Both the position numbers and the translations under genes were made by a program. From Clostridiales bacterium (GTDB lineage Bacteria; Bacillota; Clostridia; Christensenellales; Aristaeellaceae): a DNA stretch of 11,241 bases. Under the pieces are notes generated by a model. It was not told where the DNA came from. It worked only from the letters and a program-made list of their open reading frames with translations, and did no database searches. The DNA is taken from contig JAAYJP010000027.1 in NCBI GenBank assembly GCA_012522875.1, positions 1 to 11,241 of the forward strand. The letters run 5' to 3'. Shown here piece by piece: positions 6,146-11,241 of this stretch. Every line of letters begins with the position of its first letter. The first letter of the stretch is position 1.

Positions 6146-6720
6146 CGGCACGAAGCGTGCCTGAAATACAGGTTCGACCAGCGTGCCCGGATGATGCGCC
6201 TGCTTTGCTTGCCATTTTTTCCCACTATATCAGGAAAGGAACGGTGAGCTTTGAGTACAGTGTTCCTTCCATTTCGGACTTTCAAAAAAAAATCATCCGG
6301 ATATCATCCGACTATCCATTCCTGGTAGCTGTGGCCCAGGATACGCCGGTGGGCTACTGTTATGCCAGCCGATTCCGTGGCCCGGCTGCCTATGACTGGT
6401 CAGCCGAAACCACCATTTATCTTGACCCCGCCTGGCATGGGCATGGCATCGGTCGAAGGCTCTATGACACGATGCAGTCGATTCTCACGCGCCAGCATGT
6501 GGTGATGCTGTATGCTTGCATCAGCGCGGAACATAGCCAGAGCGTCGGGTTTCACGCGCATCTGGGGTTCCGGGAGACAGCGCGTTTTCACAGAGCAGGC
6601 TTTAAGATGGGGAAGTGGCTGGATATCGTCTGGATGGAGAAGCGGCTGAGCCTTCCGCCAATCAATCCGAATCCTTTTATCCCGTATAAAAGCCTGACAG
6701 ACGCAGAAAACGCCGAATAA
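6142..6720 (+). CDS. GNAT N-acetyltransferase, phosphinothricin acetyltransferase-like
   Basis: The 192-aa product is a single-domain GNAT enzyme that should transfer acetyl from acetyl-CoA to an amine. Alignment by eye to the PAT/Bar group is good: IRPA-type start (VRPACPDDAPALLAIF, 11-26), TIYLDPAWHGHGIGRRLYD with the Q/RxxGxG/A acetyl-CoA loop (91-109), ACISAEHSQSVGFHAHLGF (125-143), then FKMGKWLDIVWMEKRL (154-169). PAT relatives in genomes often acetylate methionine sulfone, sulfoximine or other small amines, so real phosphinothricin resistance should not be assumed. The ATG lies in the overlap ATGA with degV and has no clear ribosome-binding site, which suggests coupled translation. A nine-A run (6284-6292) lies in its coding sequence. 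It is followed by 299 bases without a conventional gene. Confidence 0.85.
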   Translation: MTARSVPEIQVRPACPDDAPALLAIFSHYIRKGTVSFEYSVPSISDFQKKIIRISSDYPFLVAVAQDTPVGYCYASRFRGPAAYDWSAETTIYLDPAWHGHGIGRRLYDTMQSILTRQHVVMLYACISAEHSQSVGFHAHLGFRETARFHRAGFKMGKWLDIVWMEKRLSLPPINPNPFIPYKSLTDAENAE

Positions 6721-6735
6721 TTGCCTCCTGGCCGC

Positions 6736-6764
6736 TTGCACAGGCAATAAAACTGTGTTAGGAT
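6736..6764 (+). promoter_or_regulatory. Promoter for rho
   Basis: TTGCAC (6736-6741) and TAGGAT (6759-6764) are separated by exactly 17 bases, and TG precedes the -10 as in extended promoters. Transcription should begin near 6771, giving a leader of about 250 nt before rho. A short dyad (ATTGCCT at 6720-6726 and AGGCAAT at 6742-6748) brackets the -35 box. It has no T-run, so it is more likely an operator or chance than a terminator. Confidence 0.65.
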
Positions 6765-6796
6765 GGCAATGACCCTCATAAACAGACAAGGAGTAT

Positions 6797-6823
6797 ATGC
6801 CAGTTCATGCAATGCTTGCCTGA
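6797..6823 (+). CDS. Possible 8-codon leader peptide before rho
   Basis: An AAGGAG site at 6788-6793 is followed after only 3 bases by ATG, then MPVHAMLA and TGA. The spacing is shorter than usual, and a peptide this short has little statistical support. It counts mainly because it lies about 26 nt after the predicted transcript start of rho and its last three codons are the 5' arm of a 9-bp inverted repeat. Confidence 0.25.
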   Translation: MPVHAMLA

Positions 6824-6891
6824 CTCAATCGGCAAAACCGTTATCCCAGGACTATCAATCCCGCAAAAAATGAGCCCCTCCATCAGGCAAG
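6815..6891 (+). repeat. 9-bp long-range inverted repeat in the rho leader
   Basis: CTTGCCTGA (6815-6823) is perfectly complementary to TCAGGCAAG (6883-6891), with two further wobble pairs outside it. The loop is 59 bases. The 3' arm could alternatively pair with downstream bases (GGCAA 6886-6890 with TTGCC 6910-6914), so two mutually exclusive folds are possible. Confidence 0.35.
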
Positions 6892-7019
6892 TGCCAGTGT
6901 TGCGCTTGATTGCCCCAGCGGTGATGACATCCTGAAGCAAAAGCATCGCCTGTTAAGTTTCCCTTATCCAGCCATTATTTTTAAAACATTATCATTCCCC
7001 AACCACAAAGGAGGACCTC

Positions 7020-8873
7020 ATGCCATCAGCTGAAACGCTGTTCGCGATGACCATCGCGGAACTAAGAGCACATGCCAAACAAGCCGGCGTCAAGCTTACC
7101 GGGGCCACCACCAAGGCGGCTATCGTTGAGCGCATTCTTGCAGCAAGCGGAGACAAACCCGGCAGCAAAACGCCAGCACCACGGCGCGCCATGATTATTA
7201 CGGATGACGCGGAGGATGCTGCACCCAGTGCGCCTGTGACGCGCCACCTCCCCGAAGCGAAAAATTTTGAAAAAATCAAATCAACCACATCAACGGGGAA
7301 AAGCAAACCCGTATTTACCCTGCAGGGTTCCCGTGCCTGGCATAACCCTCAACCCTTCAGCCAGCCTCAGGCACCCCAAAGCAGGTATGCGCCGCAGATG
7401 GATCAACCCATCAGCACCTTTTCCCGGGGCCAGGCGATGCCTCAGGAGAACCGCTTCGCCTCCTATTTGCAGCCTCAGGTTGGGATGCCGCGTGCCACCC
7501 CCCGCTTTGGCCCGAACACTGCATCGGAGATGCCTGAACCTTCGCCCATCCCTCTGCCGCAGGTATCCGGCCAGCGCCCGGCATCTTCCACAGAATACAA
7601 ACGGCCGGGGTTTTCAAATGCCGTCCAACGGCAGGATGAAAATCCCAATCAGGAGTCTTTCCTGCGGGAGGCACCCTACACCGGAACACCTGAGACGCTT
7701 GTTGCCGGTGACTCTGGCGAAGGCGCGGGTATCCTCGAAATTCAGCAGGACGGATATGGCTTCTTAAGGGCTGGAAATCTTCTTCCCGGGAAGAATGACG
7801 TTTACATATCCGGCACACAGATCAGGCGTTTCCGCCTTCGAAACGGAGACTACGTCCAGGGAAAGACGCGTCCACAGCGTGAGAATGACCGCTATGCTGC
7901 CATGCTCTACATCACCAGCATCAACGGTGAGGAAACGGATGACACTAACAAGCTGGACAGCGGCACCGGCGTTCAAAAAAGCCGCCGTGAGTTTGACACG
8001 CTGACTCCTGTGTATCCAGATCGGCGCATCCGCCTCTCCAACCGTAACGAGAACGACATGGTGCTTAGGCTGATTGACTTATTTGTTCCCATTGGTTTTG
8101 GACAACGCGCCATGATCGTGGCGGCGCCCAAGGCCGGAAAAACCACGATACTCAAAAAAATCGCCCTGTCACTGAAGCGTAATCACCCGGATATCCATTC
8201 TATGATGCTGCTGGTGGATGAAAGGCCTGAGGAAGTAACAGACCTCAAGGAAAATGTAGGGGGAGAGATATTTTACTCCACCTTTGATGAGCCGGCCGAA
8301 AACCACGCCAAGGTAAGCGAACTCGCTTTGGAGCGGGCCATGCGCCTGGTGGAAGCCGGCCGCGATGTGGTGATCCTGATGGACAGCCTGACACGCCTTT
8401 CCCGCGCTTACAACAACCTGATGCCTTCCACTGCCAGGGTAATGACTGGCGGGTTGGCTGCGGGTGCCCTCAACAAACCCAAACGCTTCTTCGGCGCTGC
8501 ACGCAACATGAAAGAGGGCGGAAGTCTAACGATTATCGCCACTGCGCTGGTTGACACCGGCAGCCGTATGGATGGCGTGATATTTGAGGAATTCAAGGGT
8601 ACTGGCAACATGGAGCTGACGCTGGACCGGGCATTGTCAGAGCGCAGGCTGTTTCCAGCGGTCAGTCTCTTGAAGAGCGGAACCCGACAGGATCTGCTCA
8701 TGTTAAGCCGGGAAGAGCAGGATGTGGCGGGCAAAGTGCGCAATCTCCTTTCCAATACTTCCGAACAGGAATCCCTGCCTTTGTTGCTGTCTATGCTTGA
8801 AAAATCAAGGGATAATGACGAATTCGTCGCCCGCTTTGATGATTGGATGGCGCTGATGCGCGGAACCCGCTGA
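7020..8873 (+). CDS. rho: Transcription termination factor Rho, with long disordered insert
   Basis: Rho is a hexameric RNA-dependent ATPase that loads on C-rich RNA and ends transcription. The 617-aa product is about 200 residues longer than the 419-aa E. coli protein. Order of parts: a Rho_N helical domain (about 7-43); a Pro/Gln-rich low-complexity insert (about 45-225); the cold-shock-like primary RNA site (about 236-303, GYGFLRAG, DVYISGTQIRRFRLRNGDYV); then the ATPase core with Walker A AAPKAGKTT (368-376), Walker B VVILMDSLTR (450-459), the secondary-site Q-loop TGGLAAGALNKPKRFF (476-491), the R-loop FKGTGNMEL (525-533) and SGTR (553-556), which holds the arginine finger. AAAGGAGG 5 bases before the ATG fixes the start. 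galM follows after 19 bases, probably in the same transcript. Confidence 0.97.
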   Translation: MPSAETLFAMTIAELRAHAKQAGVKLTGATTKAAIVERILAASGDKPGSKTPAPRRAMIITDDAEDAAPSAPVTRHLPEAKNFEKIKSTTSTGKSKPVFTLQGSRAWHNPQPFSQPQAPQSRYAPQMDQPISTFSRGQAMPQENRFASYLQPQVGMPRATPRFGPNTASEMPEPSPIPLPQVSGQRPASSTEYKRPGFSNAVQRQDENPNQESFLREAPYTGTPETLVAGDSGEGAGILEIQQDGYGFLRAGNLLPGKNDVYISGTQIRRFRLRNGDYVQGKTRPQRENDRYAAMLYITSINGEETDDTNKLDSGTGVQKSRREFDTLTPVYPDRRIRLSNRNENDMVLRLIDLFVPIGFGQRAMIVAAPKAGKTTILKKIALSLKRNHPDIHSMMLLVDERPEEVTDLKENVGGEIFYSTFDEPAENHAKVSELALERAMRLVEAGRDVVILMDSLTRLSRAYNNLMPSTARVMTGGLAAGALNKPKRFFGAARNMKEGGSLTIIATALVDTGSRMDGVIFEEFKGTGNMELTLDRALSERRLFPAVSLLKSGTRQDLLMLSREEQDVAGKVRNLLSNTSEQESLPLLLSMLEKSRDNDEFVARFDDWMALMRGTR

Positions 8874-8892
8874 AAAGGCAAGGAGAAGCGAG

Positions 8893-9930
8893 ATGGAGAT
8901 AAGAACTGTTGAGACAGATGATCAGGGCAGAAACCTCGATTTCATCACATTAAGCAGCAAAGCAGGGCTCCGTGCGGTGGTGAGCAATTACGGCGCCCAT
9001 TTAATCAGCCTGTTGGTACCCGGAAAAGACGGGCAGCCGATTGATGTTTGCCTTGGCTATGATGATCTGTCCGGCTACCGCAGACATCGGGGCTACCTGG
9101 GCGCCACTGTAGGGCGTTACTGCAACCGCATTGGTGGCGCGGCCTTTACCCTGAATGGCAAAGAATATGCTCTTTATCCCAACGACGGTGCCAACACACT
9201 GCATGGCGGCCTGGAAGGATTTGACAAGAAAACCTGGGATTATGAAGTGTCTGAAAGCTGTGACAGTGCCACTTTCAGATACCGCTCCCCAGACGGGGAA
9301 GAGGGTTTTCCCGGCGACCTGGATGTAAAGGTCACATATTCGCTTGAGGAGCCAGGTGCCTTGAAGATTATGTACTCAGCCAGAAGCGACCAGGACACCG
9401 TCATTAACCTCACCAACCATAGCTATTTCAACCTGGCGGGAAGCGGGAATATCGGGAAACACACCCTTTTGGTGCAGGCTGAGAGCGTCACAGCGACGAC
9501 CCCGGATTTGATTCCAACAGGCGTGCTGCTCCCGGTCAAGGACACCCCGTATGATCTGCGAACTGCCAGGCTTCTGGCAGATGCGCTGGATGACCGTGGC
9601 AGAAACAGCATGTTTGATGGCGCCAACGGCTTTGACATCAACTATGTTTTGGACGGCGAGGGGCTTAGAGAAGCGGCAGTGCTGGCGCTCCCTGATGCTG
9701 GACTGAGGATGCGGGTGATCACTGACCAGCCAGGCATTCAGGTGTATTCCGGCCAGGGTCTGAACAATCCCGGCCGAGGCGGTGCCATCTATGGACCTTA
9801 CAGCGGCATCGCCCTGGAAACCCAGCATTTGCCTGACAGTGTCCACCACGCCCATTTTTCAGACACTTCGCTTAAGGCTGGCGATGTATTCCATAGCACT
9901 ACGATCTACCAGTTTGCTGTGGATGCTTAG
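8893..9930 (+). CDS. galM: Aldose 1-epimerase (mutarotase)
   Basis: This cytoplasmic enzyme interconverts the alpha and beta anomers of galactose, glucose and related aldoses, supplying the anomer used by the next kinase. The 345-aa length and motifs fit GalM: VSNYGAHLISL (30-40), TVGRYCNRI (72-80), NTLHGG with His104, TNHSYFNL with His176, FDINYVL with Asp249, and ALETQHLPD with Glu309. These correspond to E. coli His104, His175, Asp243 and Glu309, so the catalytic set is complete. AAGGAG lies 7 bases before the ATG. The short gap after rho suggests co-transcription, and no other Leloir-pathway gene is in view. Its TAG overlaps the stop of the convergent YhcH-GNAT gene. Confidence 0.95.
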   Translation: MEIRTVETDDQGRNLDFITLSSKAGLRAVVSNYGAHLISLLVPGKDGQPIDVCLGYDDLSGYRRHRGYLGATVGRYCNRIGGAAFTLNGKEYALYPNDGANTLHGGLEGFDKKTWDYEVSESCDSATFRYRSPDGEEGFPGDLDVKVTYSLEEPGALKIMYSARSDQDTVINLTNHSYFNLAGSGNIGKHTLLVQAESVTATTPDLIPTGVLLPVKDTPYDLRTARLLADALDDRGRNSMFDGANGFDINYVLDGEGLREAAVLALPDAGLRMRVITDQPGIQVYSGQGLNNPGRGGAIYGPYSGIALETQHLPDSVHHAHFSDTSLKAGDVFHSTTIYQFAVDA

Positions 9931-10967
9931 GTTGGATAAAGCTTAAGCCACTCCTCCTTCAGCGCCGCATAAAGCGCCAGATCGGAAAAGCCGCTCTGTT
10001 TGTCAGGAAGGGCTTGGCGCAAGCAGCCCTCAAAAACCAGACCAGCCTTTTCCATAACCCGGCCGCTGGCCGGGTTATTTGTGGCGTGTCGCAGGGTGAG
10101 GCGGCGAAATCCTACCCCCACAAAAAGGAATCGCATGACAGTTCGAAGCGCTTCAGTCATGATTCCCCGGTTCCAGAATCTTTTGGTGAGGCAATAGCCA
10201 ATTTCCCCGTCCAGGCGCGTGGGGGACCAATTGGCCAGCGCGATGTCACCAATCACTTGCCCCTCATACTCTATGGCCCAATGGTAATAACGCCCGGTTT
10301 TATAAGCCTTGATCCAATTTTCCAACAAGCGTTGGGTGTACTCAGCGTTCGGGTGTGTGTTCCACATCAGTGTTTTTGTCACCTCAGCATCCCCCGCCCA
10401 ATTATCAAACATCGCCTGTGTATCAGCGAGCTGGTATTGCCTGAGGCGCAGCCTGTCCGTCAGGAGAGTGGCTGTGCCAAGATGCGTCAGAGACGATTCG
10501 TAGGCTTGCATATCCCTAGCCAGCGATGCCGGTACCTTGATTATCGCTTTACGAACCGTTCCTGAGCCTAATCCCGGTTTGTGTGCGTCCTCCGGGAAAA
10601 AGACGGCAAACATTCCAGCCGAAAGAACACACCGTGAACCCGAAACCGTTTCAGTGCTTGTCAGAATATCCTTTTCAGCGTCATAGCCAGTCCAGCCGTC
10701 CAATTGATCAACCGGTGCCCAGGCAATGATCTCAGTGCCTTCCAGGATGATTTGAATATCAATGAAGGCCCGGTGCGCTTCCCAAACAGGGTTTTCTTCG
10801 GCAGTAGCGCGCAAAATATTCATGTGACAGCCTTTGCTGCCGAAAGAATGGCTGCCGTCAGCCAGCGATGTGAAATCAACATCCAGAAGGAATTCAATCG
10901 CCGCGTCCATGTTGGGATGGCAGCCGAGATACCTTGCCAAGTCGACCGTTCTACCCGCAATCATCAT
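9927..10967 (-). CDS. Fusion of YhcH/EbgC-family domain and RimJ/RimL-like GNAT acetyltransferase
   Basis: One uninterrupted 346-aa frame carries two domains. Residues 1-147 match the YhcH/YjgK/YiaL (EbgC, DUF386) cupin-like family: MIAGR start, FLLDVDFTSLADG (26-38), EAHRAFIDIQIILEG (63-77), GMFAVFFPEDAHKPG (118-132) and AIIKV near the end. Its likely metal ligands include Glu63, His65 and His129. E. coli members such as NanQ (YhcH) are reported as sugar anomerases. Residues about 165-346 form a GNAT domain of the RimJ/RimL type: LLTDRLRLRQ (168-177), VIGDIALANW (238-247), acetyl-CoA loop KRFWNRGIMTEALR (262-275), and ATNNPASGRVMEKAGLVFEG (295-314). The start is ATGATG: GGGAG is 4 bases from the first ATG and 7 from the second (10964), so the protein may be one residue shorter. 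A strong promoter lies upstream. The acetylated substrate is unknown. Confidence 0.9.
   Translation of the reverse strand: MMIAGRTVDLARYLGCHPNMDAAIEFLLDVDFTSLADGSHSFGSKGCHMNILRATAEENPVWEAHRAFIDIQIILEGTEIIAWAPVDQLDGWTGYDAEKDILTSTETVSGSRCVLSAGMFAVFFPEDAHKPGLGSGTVRKAIIKVPASLARDMQAYESSLTHLGTATLLTDRLRLRQYQLADTQAMFDNWAGDAEVTKTLMWNTHPNAEYTQRLLENWIKAYKTGRYYHWAIEYEGQVIGDIALANWSPTRLDGEIGYCLTKRFWNRGIMTEALRTVMRFLFVGVGFRRLTLRHATNNPASGRVMEKAGLVFEGCLRQALPDKQSGFSDLALYAALKEEWLKLYPT
10054..10080 (+). terminator. Terminator-like hairpin after galM, inside the opposing gene
   Basis: ATAACCCGGCC (10054-10064) and GGCCGGGTTAT (10068-10078) form a perfect 11-bp stem with a 3-base loop. The GC part is followed by TTATTT (10075-10080) on the plus strand. 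The U-tract is interrupted by one A, so strength is uncertain. It lies 123 bases after the galM stop, within the GNAT part of the minus-strand fusion gene, where the bases encode NNPASGRVM. Confidence 0.55.
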
Positions 10968-10996
10968 GCTTCTCCCATTCCTCTTTTCTTAAGCAA

Positions 10997-11025
10997 ATTG
11001 TAGTTTTTCGGACAAACGAAGTCAA
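10997..11025 (-). promoter_or_regulatory. Strong promoter for the YhcH-GNAT gene
   Basis: On the minus strand, TTGACT (11025-11020) and TACAAT (11002-10997) are separated by 17 bases, each one base from consensus. The transcript should start near 10990, with a leader of about 23 nt that contains the GGGAG ribosome-binding site. Confidence 0.8.
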
Positions 11026-11059
11026 TTTCCCACCAATCAAAAGCGAATTTTGAAAAGGC

Positions 11060-11088
11060 TTTACAAATTCCATCTTTCATGATATCCT
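11060..11088 (+). promoter_or_regulatory. Promoter for tRNA-Ala
   Basis: TTTACA (11060-11065) and TATCCT (11083-11088) are 17 bases apart, and TGA precedes the -10 as in extended promoters. The start near 11095 lies only a few bases before the mature tRNA 5' end at 11101. Confidence 0.65.
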
Positions 11089-11100
11089 GCATAGCGCGAT

Positions 11101-11176
11101 GGGGCATTAGCGCAGTTGGTAGCGCACCACAATGGCATTGTGGGGGTCAAGAGTTCGAGTCTCTTATGCTCCACCA
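11101..11176 (+). tRNA. tRNA-Ala, anticodon GGC
   Basis: A full cloverleaf folds by hand. The acceptor GGGGCAT (11101-11107) pairs with ATGCTCC (11166-11172). The D stem is GCGC/GCGC (11110-11113 and 11122-11125). The anticodon stem is CCACA/TGTGG (11127-11131 and 11139-11143), with loop ATGGCAT and anticodon GGC at 11134-11136. The variable loop has 5 bases. The T stem is AAGAG/CTCTT with loop TTCGAGT, and the CCA is encoded at 11174-11176. The G3-U70 wobble pair, the hallmark of alanine tRNAs, is present at 11103 and 11170. It reads GCC and GCU codons. It has its own promoter and terminator, so it is a single-gene unit. Confidence 0.97.
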
Positions 11177-11181
11177 CAATT

Positions 11182-11214
11182 TGTCTGAGAACGCTTATGT
11201 TTTCAGGCATTTTT
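11182..11214 (+). terminator. Intrinsic terminator of the tRNA-Ala gene
   Basis: Bases 11182-11192 (TGTCTGAGAAC) pair with 11199-11209 (GTTTTCAGGCA) in an 11-bp stem with two wobble pairs and a 6-base loop, followed at once by TTTTT (11210-11214). It starts 6 bases after the tRNA. Bases 11215-11241, to the window end, show nothing I can name. Confidence 0.85.
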
Positions 11215-11241
11215 CATGTTCTGGCATCCAAAAAGCCTCCA

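Larger units (their letters stand above)
6771..7006 (+). promoter_or_regulatory. Long 5' leader of rho, probable control region
   Basis: No convincing conventional gene lies here on either strand. Three things are visible. A possible short peptide (6797-6823) overlaps a long-range inverted repeat. A small hairpin GGTGATG/CATCGCC with one wobble pair lies at 6920-6950. The last part is strikingly C-rich and G-poor: by hand count 16 C and 1 G in bases 6961-7006, just before AAAGGAGG (7007-7014). Rho binds C-rich, G-poor RNA, and rho is autoregulated through its leader in E. coli and B. subtilis, so the same is plausible here. No terminator hairpin with a T-run was seen in the leader. Confidence 0.5.

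Noticed and set aside
6720..6748. Stem ATTGCCT/AGGCAAT after the acetyltransferase gene as a terminator
   Set aside because: The stem is followed by AAAAC rather than a T-run and it surrounds the -35 box of the rho promoter, so it does not look like an intrinsic terminator.
7267..7767. 166-codon plus-strand frame overlapping the Rho insert
   Set aside because: Composition is Pro/Arg/Ser-rich, as expected from a +1 reading of the low-complexity insert. There is no ribosome-binding site, and the Rho frame has clear motifs on both sides.
10014..10565. 183-codon plus-strand frame opposite the YhcH-GNAT gene
   Set aside because: It is antisense to a strongly recognisable GNAT domain and has no start signals.
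1..11241. Mobile elements, integrase scars, CRISPR or toxin-antitoxin systems
   Set aside because: No transposase, integrase, regularly spaced repeats or target-site duplications were seen. The tRNA-Ala 3' end is followed by its own terminator, not by an integrated element within the window.

Overview
The window looks like chromosomal housekeeping DNA from a moderately GC-rich low-GC-phylum relative, most likely a gut-type Clostridia (Bacillota). The GC content was judged by eye and not counted. The support is: strong AAAGGAGG-type Shine-Dalgarno sites, several TTG starts chosen by such sites, a long (about 400 aa) clostridial-style PRPP synthetase, a HisJ-type PHP phosphatase, DegV, a Rho factor with a long low-complexity insert, and a tRNA gene with encoded CCA. 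No phage, IS element, CRISPR array or resistance island is visible.

Layout from left to right. (1) Bases 1-2666, plus strand: the 3' end of an unrecognised gene, a long PRPP synthetase, then two small membrane-associated proteins overlapping by 4 bp. This block ends in a good intrinsic terminator that lies inside the 3' end of the opposing gene. (2) Bases 2663-4278, minus strand: a coupled pair of phosphatase-family genes (inositol-monophosphatase family, then PHP/histidinol-phosphatase family). (3) Bases 4310-4342: a compact divergent promoter in which the two -10 boxes sit back to back. (4) Bases 4371-6720, plus strand: a TtcA-family tRNA thiolation protein, a DegV fatty-acid-binding protein and a PAT-type GNAT acetyltransferase. 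(5) Bases 6721-7019: a separate promoter and a roughly 250-nt leader upstream of rho. (6) Bases 7020-9930: rho and galM (aldose 1-epimerase). (7) Bases 9927-10967, minus strand: a single open frame joining a YhcH/EbgC-family domain (sugar anomerase family) to a RimJ/RimL-like GNAT acetyltransferase. (8) Bases 10997-11214: divergent promoters and a self-contained tRNA-Ala(GGC) gene with promoter and terminator.

The most interesting points are architectural. Both convergent gene pairs share a 4-base stop overlap (CTAA in one, TTAG in the other). In both, a plus-strand terminator-like hairpin is embedded in the coding sequence of the opposing gene. The YhcH-GNAT fusion faces galM, so two unrelated sugar-anomerase families meet tail to tail. 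The rho leader carries a candidate 8-codon peptide, a long-range stem covering its last codons, and a C-rich, almost G-free stretch just before the ribosome-binding site, which would fit autoregulation by Rho. I did not find a clearly new defence or mobile system.
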